DNA of 64,000 nt from Devosia sp. Root635 (GCF_001427605.1 NZ_LMGZ01000020.1:181233-245232); one strand, 5' to 3'. Shown: positions 8,330-17,456, counted from the stretch's first letter. Numbers and translations: made by a program. Notes: generated by a model from the letters alone, not told the origin.

Positions 8330-9300
8330 GCGGCGCAATTATTTCCGCCCGCAGGTTGGGGCGCGTCTTCAAGGTCACCAACGGTGGCAAAAAGCAGGAT
8401 CTGCACGCCGTCAGCGCGCTCGACATCGACCTGATGCCAGGCAAGATACTCGGCGTCGTTGGAGAATCGGGCTGTGGCAAGACCACGCTCAACCGCATGC
8501 TGCTGCTGCTCGATACGCCGACCGAGGGAGAGGTGCTGTTCAAGGGCCAGGATTGTTCGACCCTCGCTGCGGAGGCCAGGCGCGAATTCCGCCGTGCCGT
8601 GCAGCCGGTGTTCCAGAACCCCTTCTCCTCGCTCGATCCGCGCATGCGTGTCGGGCAGATCATCGCCGAACCGCTGGCGACCATTGCGGGCATGAGCAAG
8701 CAGGACATTCAGAATCGTGTCGGCGAGGTGTTGGTGGCGGTTGGCCTGCGCGCCGAGGATGCGAGGCGCTTTCCCAACGAGTTTTCGGGCGGTCAGCGCC
8801 AGCGTATTGCCATTGCGCGCGCCATCGCCTCCAAGCCTGAAGTCCTGATGCTCGATGAGCCGGTATCCTCCCAGGACATCTCCATCCGCGCGCAGATTCT
8901 CAACATCCTCAAGGACCTGCAGGCCGACTATGGGCTGAGCTGCGTGTTCATCTCGCACGATCTCGCCACCGTGCGCTTCATGGCTGACGATGTAATCGTT
9001 ATGTATCTCGGCCGTGTCATCGAGCGGGGTACGGCCAGGGCCATCTGCACCACCCCAGCCCACCCCTATACCAAGGCCCTGCTGGCGGCGAACCTGCCGC
9101 CTGATCCGGACGCCCCGCGGCCCGAGCTGCCACCGCAGGGGGAAATCCCCAGCCCGCTCAACCCCCCGTCGGGCTGCGCATATCACACCCGCTGCCCGCT
9201 TCGTTTCGAGCGCTGCGACCGCGAGCGGCCGAACAATTATCCCACCCCGCATGGTGGCACGGCCGCGTGCCATCTTCTTGATCCGAACCTGACCAGATGA
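8326..9300 (+). CDS. ABC transporter ATP-binding protein (DppF/OppF type)
   Basis: A 324-residue partner ATPase. Visible are Walker A (GESGCGKTT), Q-loop (VFQNPFSSLDP), signature (FSGGQRQR), Walker B (VLMLDEPVSSQD) and the switch FISHDL. The D-loop reads SSQD rather than the usual SALD, a mild change. The C-terminal CAYHTRCPLRFERC is the family cysteine motif. The start is ATG 8326, overlapping the upstream stop as ATGA, with AACGAGG as ribosome site; an in-frame ATG 36 bases earlier lies inside the previous gene. Confidence 0.92.
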   Translation: MSGAIISARRLGRVFKVTNGGKKQDLHAVSALDIDLMPGKILGVVGESGCGKTTLNRMLLLLDTPTEGEVLFKGQDCSTLAAEARREFRRAVQPVFQNPFSSLDPRMRVGQIIAEPLATIAGMSKQDIQNRVGEVLVAVGLRAEDARRFPNEFSGGQRQRIAIARAIASKPEVLMLDEPVSSQDISIRAQILNILKDLQADYGLSCVFISHDLATVRFMADDVIVMYLGRVIERGTARAICTTPAHPYTKALLAANLPPDPDAPRPELPPQGEIPSPLNPPSGCAYHTRCPLRFERCDRERPNNYPTPHGGTAACHLLDPNLTR

Positions 9301-10415
9301 CCATCAACTTCATTGCCGTCGGTGACGTCGCGCAGGATCGCGAAGACCCCGCGACCAGCTTTGACCACGTGCGGGACCGCATCGGACAGGCCGATCTGGG
9401 CTTCTGCCAGCTCGAGGTGAACCTCACCACCCGCGGCACCCGCCTGCCACAGGCCCGCCACACCATGCGCGGCGATCCTCGCATCGCCGATGCCCTGGTC
9501 GAGGCAGGTCTTGAAGTTGTCTCCTTTGCGGGCAACCATTGCATGGACTGGGGCCCCGATGGGTTGTTCGACACCATAGGCCACCTCGACCGGGCAGGGG
9601 CCCGGCAGGTGGGCACCGGCAAGACCATCGATGAAGCCCGCAAGCCGGTTTACGTCACGCGCAACGATGTGACCGTGGGCTTTATCTCGGTCAATTCCAT
9701 TCTCCCGATGAACTATTGGGCCGAAGAAAACCGGCCCGGTTGTGCGCCGTTGCGGGCGCATACGATTTACGAGCAGATCGAGCATGACCAGCCCGGCACT
9801 CCGGCGCGCGTCCACACCTATAGCTTTCGGGACGATCTCGAGGCGCTGCTCGCGACTATTCGCGAGGTGCGCGGCAAAGCCGATATTGTCGTGCTCTCCC
9901 ATCACGCCGGCATTCACTTCGTCCCGGCCGTAATCCCGGACTATCAGCGCGAAGTGGCCCATGCAGCGATCGATGCCGGTGCCGATCTGGTCCTGGGCAG
10001 CCATGCGCATATCCTCAAGGGTATCGAGGTCTACAAAGGCAAGACCATTGCCTACAGCATGGCCAATTTCGCCATCGACCTGCGCATGGACGAGGCTCAT
10101 GCCAAGTCCAAGGGCTTCCGGGAAATCCAGAAGCTCAACCCCGATTGGGTGCCCGATTTCGGCAGCCGCTACAACTTCCCGCCCGGCTCGGAAATGAGCA
10201 TGATGCTGGAGGCGCGGTTCTCGAAAGACGGCGTCAGCGATGTGCGCCTGGTGCCCATCATGATCGGCCGTGACGCCGACCCGAAGATCGTGCCGTCCGA
10301 TCATCCGGATTTCGAGCGCATCCGCCTTTACCTCCAGTCCATCTCGGACAGGGCCGAACTCGGAAGTACCATTTCGGCAGATGGCGACGTCTACCGCGTG
10401 TCGCTCAGCCAATGA
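9297..10415 (+). CDS. CapA family protein (metallophosphatase-like fold)
   Basis: A 372-residue protein of the CapA/PgsA group (poly-gamma-glutamate synthesis accessory family). Conserved blocks are an N-terminal AVGDVAQDRE, FAGNHCMDWG, the SHHAGIHF block and GSHAHILKGIE, the metal-binding histidines and asparagine of a calcineurin-like fold. No signal peptide or membrane segment is seen, so it is probably cytoplasmic. It is coupled by ATGA overlaps to the importer ATPase before it and the MmgE/PrpD gene after it. No poly-glutamate synthase genes are near, so here it is more likely a hydrolase acting on the imported compound. The real activity is unknown. Confidence 0.82.
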   Translation: MTINFIAVGDVAQDREDPATSFDHVRDRIGQADLGFCQLEVNLTTRGTRLPQARHTMRGDPRIADALVEAGLEVVSFAGNHCMDWGPDGLFDTIGHLDRAGARQVGTGKTIDEARKPVYVTRNDVTVGFISVNSILPMNYWAEENRPGCAPLRAHTIYEQIEHDQPGTPARVHTYSFRDDLEALLATIREVRGKADIVVLSHHAGIHFVPAVIPDYQREVAHAAIDAGADLVLGSHAHILKGIEVYKGKTIAYSMANFAIDLRMDEAHAKSKGFREIQKLNPDWVPDFGSRYNFPPGSEMSMMLEARFSKDGVSDVRLVPIMIGRDADPKIVPSDHPDFERIRLYLQSISDRAELGSTISADGDVYRVSLSQ

Positions 10416-11755
10416 GCCTGACACTCACAATAGCCGAGCGCTATCTGGACCTTGCCGGGCGCGGCGTCGGTCGGCCCGCGCTGGATGCAGCGCGCATCGC
10501 CCTGGCCGATGCCCTGGCCGTCATGGTCGCCGCGACCGGGCTGGAGCCCGCAGCCGGCCCGTTCATGGCCTATGCCAGAGCGTCGGGTTCCGGCTCATCG
10601 ACGCTCATCGGCCAGGGCGCCAAGACATCCCCGGTATTTGCGGCGCTGGCCAATGGCGCCCTGGCTCATGCCATCGACTTTGAAGACACGTTTGAAGAGG
10701 GCATGGTTCATCCCAATGCCTCGCTTGTTCCCGCCGTGCTCGCTTTGGCGGAAAGCGAACAGTCGAATGGCGCCGACGTGCTCGCAGCCCTCGCCATGGG
10801 GTGCGATTTCTCTTGCCGTGCTTCCCTTGCGCTTGACGGCGATCCCGCCAGGCGCGGCTGGTATCATCCGCCGGTGCTGGCGGGGCTTGGCGCTACGCTC
10901 GGCGCCGCACTTCTGCTCAAGCTCGATGCCGGCGGCATTCGAAACGCGCTCGGGCTCTTCATTCCGCAGTTCATGCTTGGCGATGAATTGAAGCGCAGTC
11001 CCAGGTCTGATCTTCGTGCCGTAAGAGAAGGCTTTGCTGCCCGCGCCGCCGTGGAAGCGGCGCTGCTCGCCCGTGCCGGTGTCGAGGCGGTCGAAGCGCC
11101 ATTGGAGGGCTCGTCCGGACTCTTCGCCATGCTCACCGGAAACGGGCCAAAGATCGAGCCCTTTGCCACGATCGGCATGCCATTGCTTGGCCCCGAGGTC
11201 GGGGTGAAACGCTGGCCCGCCTGCCGGGGCACCCATAGCGCGGTGGTGGCGGCCCTGGCCTTCCGCGCCAAGGGCGTCATGGGCACCGATATCGCCGCGG
11301 TCACGGTCCAGGTCGGCCCGCCCAACGACATGTTGTTCGTGCCGCGTCCGCAGCGCATCGCACCGCAGACGGCCATCGACGGCAAGTTCTCCATACCCTT
11401 CGTATTCGCCTCGGCTATGGAAACCGGCGGCCTCACGCTAGCCAGCTTCGTCCCCGGACGACTGAGCGCCCCCGAAACCCTGGCGCTCGCCGCGCGCGTA
11501 GACATCGAGCCGGAGCTGGTCGCCGTTGGTGCGGAGGCGGTCTACACGGTCAGCACGCATGCAGGGGCAATCCTAAGGGAAACCATCCTCGCGGTACCTG
11601 TCTGGCGCACCAAGGATATCGGTATTCCGGATCTTGTCCCAAAAGTTGAGGCTTGCTTCGAGTATGGAACGCAGCCGTTTGATGCACCCGCTTTCCTCGC
11701 CGCCATTGCGGATATCGACGTCCAAGGCATCACGCCGCTCATGAGGCTGGTTTGA
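10412..11755 (+). CDS. MmgE/PrpD family protein
   Basis: A 447-residue member of the 2-methylcitrate dehydratase / cis-aconitate decarboxylase family. Hallmarks are ARIALADALAVMVAA near the N-terminus, GALAHAIDFEDTFEEGMVHPNASLVPAVLALAE, and KRWPACRGTHSAVVAAL in the central part. The family contains dehydratases, decarboxylases and epimerases of tri- and dicarboxylates. It is the last gene of the ABC operon (ATGA overlap with the CapA gene). No methylcitrate synthase or lyase is near, so a role in propionate metabolism is unlikely; it probably acts on a polycarboxylate intermediate of the imported substrate. Confidence 0.85.
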   Translation: MSLTLTIAERYLDLAGRGVGRPALDAARIALADALAVMVAATGLEPAAGPFMAYARASGSGSSTLIGQGAKTSPVFAALANGALAHAIDFEDTFEEGMVHPNASLVPAVLALAESEQSNGADVLAALAMGCDFSCRASLALDGDPARRGWYHPPVLAGLGATLGAALLLKLDAGGIRNALGLFIPQFMLGDELKRSPRSDLRAVREGFAARAAVEAALLARAGVEAVEAPLEGSSGLFAMLTGNGPKIEPFATIGMPLLGPEVGVKRWPACRGTHSAVVAALAFRAKGVMGTDIAAVTVQVGPPNDMLFVPRPQRIAPQTAIDGKFSIPFVFASAMETGGLTLASFVPGRLSAPETLALAARVDIEPELVAVGAEAVYTVSTHAGAILRETILAVPVWRTKDIGIPDLVPKVEACFEYGTQPFDAPAFLAAIADIDVQGITPLMRLV

Positions 11756-11831
11756 ACTTTGGTCGTCAGTTGCCCCGTGTACCCAACGGGAGGGGCGGGG
11801 CCCGCAAGAGGAATACTGCCATGTTCACCTC

Positions 11832-11861
11832 TTGCACTGATTTTGTTATGACATATAACAA
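11832..11861 (+). promoter_or_regulatory. Ligase-operon promoter with TTGTTAT-type MarR box
   Basis: A perfect inverted repeat TTGTTAT-GACAT-ATAACAA occupies 11843-11861. A likely promoter is -35 TTGCAC (11832-11837) and -10 TATAAC (11854-11859), 16 bases apart, so the box covers the spacer and the -10. This is a repressor arrangement. The same box is next to the MarR gene at 16962-17429. Confidence 0.7.
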
Positions 11862-11881
11862 TCTGGATGCGGGAGGATCAC

Positions 11882-13738
11882 ATGAATTTTGACGTTCCCT
11901 TGCGACCGGTGCGGCTGGGCAGGATGACTGCCGTTTGCGAAACACGCGCCGACGGCAGCATGGTCATTGGCTCTACCGAGGCGCTGGAGCCGTACCCACG
12001 ATCCATCGTGGACGCACTGGCTGCCTGGGCCGAAAAAACGCCCGACGCTGTGCTGATCGCGGATCGGGAGGAAAGCGGATGGCGTTCGCTGAGCTATGCT
12101 GAGGTCATTGAACGCATTCACCCCATCGCGCAGGCGCTGCTTGACGCCGGTCTGGGGCCGGAGCGTCCCCTGATTATCCTCTCCGGCAATGAAATCGAGC
12201 ACTTCCTGCTCGGCATGGCGGCGATCTGGGTCGGGGTCCCCTATGCGCCGATTTCACCGGCCTATTCGCTGGTATCGGCTGATTTCGGCAAGCTGCGCCA
12301 CATTGCCGGCCTGCTCACCCCCGGCATGATCTATGCCAGCGACGGCGTCCAGTTTGCGCCCGCCGTCGACGCGGTCTTCGCGCACGACCTGCCGCTGGTC
12401 GTCCGCACCAACCCGATTCCATCACGTCCCGGCATGATTTTCGACGACCTGCTCGAGACCAAAGTCACAGCGGCGGTTGCACAGGCCCATGGTGCAATAA
12501 CCGGCGACACGATTGCCAAGGTGCTTTTCACCTCCGGTTCGACCGGCCTGCCCAAGGGCGTCATTACCACCAATACCATGATGGCCTGCAACCAGCAGAT
12601 GATCCGCCAGGCCCTGGCCTTCCTGGCGGACGAGCCTCCAGTGCTGCTCGACTGGATGCCCTGGAACCATGTCGCCGGTGGCAGCCACAATGTGGGCATC
12701 GCCATCTACAACGGGGGTAGCTTCTATATCGACGACGGCCAGCCCACCCCGGCGCGATTTGGGCGAACGCTCGAGAATCTGGGCATGGTCCAGCCTACTC
12801 TGTTCATGAATGTGCCCAAGGCCTACGAATTCCTGGTCTCCGCTTTTCCGGAGAACCCGGTCGCACGCCGGAATCTCTTCGCCCGGCTCAAGCTGCTCCA
12901 ATATGCCGGCGCGGGCCTGGCGCAGCACGTCTTCGACGGGCTCGCCGAAGCGGCCCGCGCCGAAACGGGCGAGCGCATCCTGATTATTACGGGCTATGGG
13001 TCCACCGAGACTGCGCCCTTTGCCTTCACCACCACCTGGGCCGTCGAAGAAGCGGGCCATATCGGCCTTCCTGCCGCGGGCATGAGCGTCAAGCTCGTCC
13101 GCAACGAAGAGAAGCACGAACTGCGCCTCAAGGGTCCCAATGTGACGCCCGGATATTGGCGTGACGCGGCAAAGACCGCTGAGGCCTTCGACGACGAGGG
13201 CTACTATTGCATCGGCGACGCCGTGCGGTTTGTCGATCCGCAGCGGCTCGACAGCGGTCTCATCTTCGACGGACGGGTGACCGAGGACTTCAAGCTCTCG
13301 ACCGGCACCTGGGTCAATTTTGCCGCGATCCGCAGCAGCGTGATCGCCGCCTGCGCGCCGCTGATCCGTGATGTGGTCGTGACCGGTCACGATCTCAATT
13401 TTGTCGGCGCCATGATTTTTCCCGATCTGCAAGCATGCCGCCGGGAGGCCGGCCTGCCAGAAGGAACCGCAGCCGCCGACGTGGTCGCCCATCCCAAGGT
13501 CAGGGCCCGGTTTGAAACGGCATTCGCAAATCTCGCGGCCCGAGCAACGGGCAGTTCAAACCACGTGGCGCGAGCGCTGCTGCTGGCTGACTTGCCCGAT
13601 ATCGACAAGGGCGAGGTGACCGACAAGGGGTCGATCAACCAGCGCGCCGTTTGCACGCACAGGGCCCATCTTGTCGCCCAGCTCCACGCCAAGGCGCCCA
13701 ATACCGACGTGATGATATTTCAGCGGAAAGGAGCCTGA
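11882..13738 (+). CDS. Acyl-CoA ligase (AMP-forming), feruloyl-CoA-synthase-like
   Basis: A 618-residue ANL-family enzyme that activates a carboxylic acid with ATP and CoA. The phosphate loop LFTSGSTGLPKGVI is near residue 215-228, the adenylate motif ITGYGSTETAPF near 370, and FKLSTGTWV lies in the C-terminal region. The N-terminal layout (SLSYAEVIERIHPIAQALLDAGLGPERPLIILSGNEIEH) resembles feruloyl-CoA synthases, so a hydroxycinnamate or related aromatic acid is a reasonable guess. I start at ATG 11882 with GGGAGG upstream; an in-frame ATG at 11867 overlaps that site. It heads an operon ligase-thiolase-SDR-thioesterase-hydratase under a MarR box, the usual setting for CoA-dependent side-chain degradation. 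Confidence 0.87.
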   Translation: MNFDVPLRPVRLGRMTAVCETRADGSMVIGSTEALEPYPRSIVDALAAWAEKTPDAVLIADREESGWRSLSYAEVIERIHPIAQALLDAGLGPERPLIILSGNEIEHFLLGMAAIWVGVPYAPISPAYSLVSADFGKLRHIAGLLTPGMIYASDGVQFAPAVDAVFAHDLPLVVRTNPIPSRPGMIFDDLLETKVTAAVAQAHGAITGDTIAKVLFTSGSTGLPKGVITTNTMMACNQQMIRQALAFLADEPPVLLDWMPWNHVAGGSHNVGIAIYNGGSFYIDDGQPTPARFGRTLENLGMVQPTLFMNVPKAYEFLVSAFPENPVARRNLFARLKLLQYAGAGLAQHVFDGLAEAARAETGERILIITGYGSTETAPFAFTTTWAVEEAGHIGLPAAGMSVKLVRNEEKHELRLKGPNVTPGYWRDAAKTAEAFDDEGYYCIGDAVRFVDPQRLDSGLIFDGRVTEDFKLSTGTWVNFAAIRSSVIAACAPLIRDVVVTGHDLNFVGAMIFPDLQACRREAGLPEGTAAADVVAHPKVRARFETAFANLAARATGSSNHVARALLLADLPDIDKGEVTDKGSINQRAVCTHRAHLVAQLHAKAPNTDVMIFQRKGA

Positions 13739-13739
13739 C

Positions 13740-14981
13740 TTGGTCAAGCCACTCGCAATTGCCTTTGATGACGCCTGGCTGCTTGGCGGCGCCCGCACGC
13801 CTTTCATCGACTATCGCGGCGCCTTTGCCGAAATCTCGCCGATCGATCTGGGCATCAAGGCAGCACGGGCGGCGATCGAACGGGTCGGCGCGCGGGCCGA
13901 GGATATCGGCCACACCATCGTAGGCTCCATGGCACAGGCCTCGTTCGATGCCTATGTCACGCCGCGCCATATCGGACTTTATGCCGGTGCCACCACCGAG
14001 GCGCCGGCTCATCTGGTGCAGCGAATTTGCGGTACGGGCCTCGAAGTGATCGCCCAGGCGGCGGATTCGGTTGCTCTGGGCCGCGTTGATCTGGCACTGG
14101 CGGCCGGCTGCGAGTCGATGAGCCGCAACCCGATCTCGGCCTATACCCACCGCAACGGCTTTGCCCTCGGCAATGTCGAATTCAAGGACTTTCTGTTCGA
14201 GGCTCTCTATGATCCGGCCGGTTGCGTCAGCATGGGCGACACTGCCGAAAACCTTGCCAGACAGTACGGCATCTCCCGCGAGAGCGTCGACCGCTACGCC
14301 GAACGCAGCTTCGAGCGCGCCGTGGCGGCCAAGGCTGCCGGAATTTTTGCCGAGGAAATCGTGGCGGTCGAAACTGAGACCTTCGCCATCGATGGCCTGG
14401 CGGACCGCGCCATCAGGCTGCCGCGTGGCGTCACGTCCGTAACGGAGGACAGCCATATTCGTCCGTCGCCCTATGAGGTTCTGGCCAGGCTCCGTCCCGC
14501 CTTTGGCGGCGTGCAGACGGGCGGCAACTCCTCGGCCATCGTCGATGGAGGCGCGGCTGTGCTGGTGGCTTCGGCCGACTATGCCCAGGCCAAGGGCCAC
14601 GCGCCCCTGGCGCGGATTGTGGCCAGTGCTGCCGTGGGGGTGCCACCCAAAATCATGGGCATTGGTCCGGCACCGGCCATTCGCGCCGTGCTCGACAAGG
14701 CGGGTCTGACGCTCGGCCAGATCGACCGTATCGAGATCAACGAGGCCTTTGGCGCGCAGGTGCTGGCCTGCGCCGCCGAACTGGGCATCGACGAAAGCAA
14801 GCTCAACGTCAATGGCGGCGCCATTGCTATCGGCCACCCGCTCGGGGTTACCGGCATTCGCCTGGCACTGACCCTGGCACTTGAACTGAAACGCTCCGGC
14901 GGCCGCTATGGCATTGCGTCTGCCTGTATCGGTGGCGGCCAGGGCATTGCGCTTCTGATCGAAAACACGGAGGCCAGGTGA
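13740..14981 (+). CDS. Thiolase (acetyl-CoA acyltransferase)
   Basis: A 413-residue thiolase. The nucleophilic cysteine is residue 97 (QRICGTGLEV), the C-terminal His motif is NGGAIAIGHPLGVTG and the second cysteine is in SACIGGGQG, so all catalytic residues are present. The start is TTG at 13740, one base after the ligase stop, backed by AAGGAG 6 bases upstream. The thiolytic direction (releasing acetyl-CoA from a 3-oxoacyl-CoA) fits with the ligase, hydratase and dehydrogenase of this operon. The second thiolase of the window (37564-38739) is of the acetoacetyl-CoA type and sits in a different context. Confidence 0.92.
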   Translation: MVKPLAIAFDDAWLLGGARTPFIDYRGAFAEISPIDLGIKAARAAIERVGARAEDIGHTIVGSMAQASFDAYVTPRHIGLYAGATTEAPAHLVQRICGTGLEVIAQAADSVALGRVDLALAAGCESMSRNPISAYTHRNGFALGNVEFKDFLFEALYDPAGCVSMGDTAENLARQYGISRESVDRYAERSFERAVAAKAAGIFAEEIVAVETETFAIDGLADRAIRLPRGVTSVTEDSHIRPSPYEVLARLRPAFGGVQTGGNSSAIVDGGAAVLVASADYAQAKGHAPLARIVASAAVGVPPKIMGIGPAPAIRAVLDKAGLTLGQIDRIEINEAFGAQVLACAAELGIDESKLNVNGGAIAIGHPLGVTGIRLALTLALELKRSGGRYGIASACIGGGQGIALLIENTEAR

Positions 14982-15742
14982 TGCTTATTGCGGGCAAAAC
15001 GGCCTTCGTCACCGGCGCGGCCTCGGGACTGGGTGCCGAAACCGCCCGGCTGCTCGCCGCGGCAGGTGCTCGCGTTGCCGTTCTCGACCGCGACGCGGTC
15101 AAGGGACAGGCCATCGCCCAGGAGCTGGGCGGGCAATACGTCTCGGTCGATGTGTCCGATGCCACCAGTGCCGAAGCTGCAGTCAGCGCTGCCCTGGCGG
15201 CCTTCGGCGCGCCTGCAGTGCTGGTCAATTGCGCTGGCATCGGGACCGCAGGGCGGATTGTTGGGCGGGAAGGACCCATGGAACTGACGGCCTTTCAAAA
15301 GGTCATCAACGTCAATCTCGTCGGCACCTTCAACATGCTGCGCCTATGCGCCCACGCCATGTCGACCGCCGAGCCAGATGCCAATGGCCAGCGTGGCGTC
15401 ATCATTTCCACCGCCTCGGTCGCCGCGTATGAAGGGCAGGTGGGGCAAGCCGCCTATGCTGCCTCCAAAGGTGGCATCGTCGCCCTGACCCTGCCGGCGG
15501 CGCGCGAACTGGCCCGCTTCGGCATCCGGGTGCTGGCAATTGCGCCCGGCCTGTTCCTGACGCCGCTCCTGGCCGAGCTGCCACCGGAGGTGCAGGACGG
15601 CCTGGCCAGCACCATTCCCAATCCGCCACGCCTTGGTCAGCCGGTAGAATTTGCCCAGTTGGTCAAAGCAATGATCGAGAACGACTATCTCAATGGCGAA
15701 GTGATCCGTCTCGATGGCGCGCTGCGCATGCAGGCGAAATAG
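14981..15742 (+). CDS. Short-chain dehydrogenase (3-hydroxyacyl-CoA dehydrogenase type II-like)
   Basis: A 253-residue SDR. The Rossmann glycine motif TGAASGLG starts near residue 12, acidic VLDRDA indicates NAD preference, NCAG is the structural motif, and the active site is S (STASVAAYEG) with YAASK. The DRD and GQPVEFAQLVKAMIENDYLNGEVIRLDGALRM segments resemble HSD10-type 3-hydroxyacyl-CoA dehydrogenases. The start overlaps the thiolase stop (TGATG), with GGAGG upstream. It would supply the 3-oxoacyl-CoA for the adjacent thiolase. The substrate is inferred from the operon. Confidence 0.87.
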   Translation: MLIAGKTAFVTGAASGLGAETARLLAAAGARVAVLDRDAVKGQAIAQELGGQYVSVDVSDATSAEAAVSAALAAFGAPAVLVNCAGIGTAGRIVGREGPMELTAFQKVINVNLVGTFNMLRLCAHAMSTAEPDANGQRGVIISTASVAAYEGQVGQAAYAASKGGIVALTLPAARELARFGIRVLAIAPGLFLTPLLAELPPEVQDGLASTIPNPPRLGQPVEFAQLVKAMIENDYLNGEVIRLDGALRMQAK

Positions 15743-15745
15743 GCA

Positions 15746-16183
15746 ATGGCCATGTTCAGCAATTCCACTTCCGTCGCCATCCAGTTCGGGGACTGCGACC
15801 CGGCCGGTATCGTCTACTATCCCAACTATTTCCGCATGTTCGACAATGCCACTGTCGCCCTGTTTTCCGCCGCCCTCGGCATGAACAAGCGCCTCTGGCT
15901 CGAGCACTACCAGATAGCCGGCATCCCGATGGTGGATACGGGGGCGAAGTTCTTCATCCCCTCCTGCTTCGGCGATGTGATCGATATCCGCAGCGACATA
16001 GTCGAGCTTGGCAGATCCAGCTTTTCTGTCCGCCACCAGGTCCTGCGCGGGCCAGATCTCGCTATTGAAGCCCATGAGAAGCGCGTCTGGGTCAGGCGCG
16101 ATCCCGGCGGCGCGATCCGCTCTGCCCCACTTCCCGATGACGTGCGGTCCCGCCTTCAGTCCCCGCTTCGCCCCGTTGTGTGA
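15746..16183 (+). CDS. Hotdog-fold acyl-CoA thioesterase (4-hydroxybenzoyl-CoA thioesterase type)
   Basis: A 145-residue single hotdog domain. The N-terminal FGDCDPAGIVYYPNYFRMFD is the active-site helix of the 4HBT family, with the aspartate in DCDPAG as probable catalyst. Length is normal for the family. It lies 3 bases after the SDR and before the hydratase. It probably releases the aromatic acid left after side-chain shortening, or relieves CoA trapping. The start could also be ATG 15752; neither has a strong ribosome site. Confidence 0.87.
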   Translation: MAMFSNSTSVAIQFGDCDPAGIVYYPNYFRMFDNATVALFSAALGMNKRLWLEHYQIAGIPMVDTGAKFFIPSCFGDVIDIRSDIVELGRSSFSVRHQVLRGPDLAIEAHEKRVWVRRDPGGAIRSAPLPDDVRSRLQSPLRPVV

Positions 16184-16194
16184 AAGGACCAAAT

Positions 16195-16965
16195 ATGACG
16201 CATACCGATGTTGTGAGGATCACCCGCCGGGATGGCATCGCGCACCTCACGCTCAACCGCCCGGACAAGCGCAATGCCCTCAACGATGACCTCATTGCCA
16301 CGCTTGATGCCTTCTTCAGCGCAGTCGACGATTCCATTCGGGCCATCATCATCTCCGGCGCCGGCGGGCATTTTTCATCGGGGCTCGATCTGTCCCAGCA
16401 TGTCGCCCGCGAGCCGCTCCAGGTCATGGCCCATTCGCGCAACTGGCATCGCGTCATGGCGCTCCTGGCCCAGTCGCCGCGTCCCGTCATAGCGGCCATG
16501 ACGGGCGCCGTCATGGGCGGTGGACTGGAACTCGCGGCCACCTGCCATGTCCGCGTTGCCGAGGAAACCGTGCGCTTCCAGATGCCTGAGGGCATGCGCG
16601 GCATTTTCGTCGGCGGTGGAGGTTCCGTGCGCATTTCCCGCCTCATAGGGGCCGACCGCATGACGGAGATGATGCTGACGGGCCGCAGCTATTCGGGCGC
16701 GGAAGGGGAGCGTCTGGGCCTGGCCCATCATTGCGTGTCGGAGGGCCATGCGCTCGCGAAAGCCTTCGAGCTTGCCGAAAATATCGTGCGCAATTCTCCC
16801 ACCATCAACGCCTTCATCATCCAGGCGCTCGCACAGATAGCCACCATGCCTCCGGAGGCGGGGCTCTATGCGGAGAGCCTGACGGCGGCCCTCAGCCAGT
16901 CGGGGCCGGATGCTGAAGAGGGCCTGCGGGCCTTCCTGGAAAAGCGGGCTCCGGTCTTCCGCTAG
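16195..16965 (+). CDS. Enoyl-CoA hydratase/isomerase (crotonase) family
   Basis: A 256-residue crotonase. LTLNRPDKRNALNDDL is the N-terminal family motif, the first oxyanion segment is ISGAGGHFSSGLDL, and the second is AMTGAVMGGGLELAATC. The glutamate expected at the first catalytic position is less clear (MPEGMRGIFVGGGGSVRISRLIG has the PE). The start is ATG 16195 with GAAAGGA just upstream; a GTG at 16180 would overlap the thioesterase stop. It would hydrate the enoyl-CoA made by the ligase, giving substrate to the SDR. Its stop overlaps the stop of the convergent MarR gene (CTAG). Confidence 0.9.
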   Translation: MTHTDVVRITRRDGIAHLTLNRPDKRNALNDDLIATLDAFFSAVDDSIRAIIISGAGGHFSSGLDLSQHVAREPLQVMAHSRNWHRVMALLAQSPRPVIAAMTGAVMGGGLELAATCHVRVAEETVRFQMPEGMRGIFVGGGGSVRISRLIGADRMTEMMLTGRSYSGAEGERLGLAHHCVSEGHALAKAFELAENIVRNSPTINAFIIQALAQIATMPPEAGLYAESLTAALSQSGPDAEEGLRAFLEKRAPVFR

Positions 16966-17429
16966 GTCAGCCGTTCGAGCAGCGCCAGCAATTGTTCGCG
17001 TTGGGATTCGCCACCCAGCCGCTCGACGAAGTCGCTCTCGAGCTGGTCGTGCAGGTCGCGCGCCTCGGCCAGAAAAATGCGTCCGGAAGCGGTCAAATGC
17101 AGCGCATTGGCGCGGCGGTCGCTTTCAACGCTGAGCCGCTCCAACAAGCCGCGGGCTTCCAGTCCCTGTGCCAGGGCAACAAAATTGGCTCGTTTGATCC
17201 CCAGGGCAGCGGCGATCTCGCTCTGCTTGCGGCCCGGATTTTCATCGACCAGCACCAGAACCGAATACTCGGCCGGGCGAAGTGCCAGGCTTTCGAAGAC
17301 GGTCAGAAAACGCTGAAAGACGCTGAGCTGCGCGCGCCGGAGCCGGTAGCCGATGAGACCCAGCGCTGCCTGGGAATTCAGGCCCCCCTCAGCGTCGTCC
17401 TGTTCCACCAAGGCATTATCCGTCGACAT
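16962..17429 (-). CDS. MarR family transcriptional regulator
   Basis: A complete 155-residue MarR protein. Dimerisation helices flank a winged HTH: YSVLVLVDENPGRKQSEIAAALGIKRANFVALAQGLEARGLLER, then the wing SVESDRRANALHLTASG with the DRR motif. A GGAG ribosome site precedes the ATG. It is divergent from the TRAP operon and convergent with the hydratase, sharing four bases of stop codons. Boxes of the form TTGTTAT-N5-ATAACAA lie at its own divergent promoter and at the ligase and ABC promoters, so it probably represses all three until a CoA thioester or aromatic ligand binds. CouR- and FerR-type MarR proteins do this for hydroxycinnamates. Confidence 0.88.
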   Translation of the reverse strand: MSTDNALVEQDDAEGGLNSQAALGLIGYRLRRAQLSVFQRFLTVFESLALRPAEYSVLVLVDENPGRKQSEIAAALGIKRANFVALAQGLEARGLLERLSVESDRRANALHLTASGRIFLAEARDLHDQLESDFVERLGGESQREQLLALLERLT

Positions 17430-17441
17430 TGTCTACTCCGC

Positions 17442-17455
17442 CAGTCTTGAGACTG
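17442..17455. promoter_or_regulatory. 14-bp palindrome in MarR/TRAP divergent region
   Basis: CAGTCT-TG-AGACTG is a perfect palindrome 12 bases upstream of the MarR start codon. It is different from the TTGTTAT box and could be a second operator or a 5'-UTR hairpin of the marR transcript. No function can be assigned. Confidence 0.35.
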
Positions 17456-17456
17456 C

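Noticed and set aside
11770..11815. GC-rich partial hairpins after the MmgE/PrpD gene.
   Set aside because: Stems are only 5 bp and there is no T-run; not strong enough to call a terminator.
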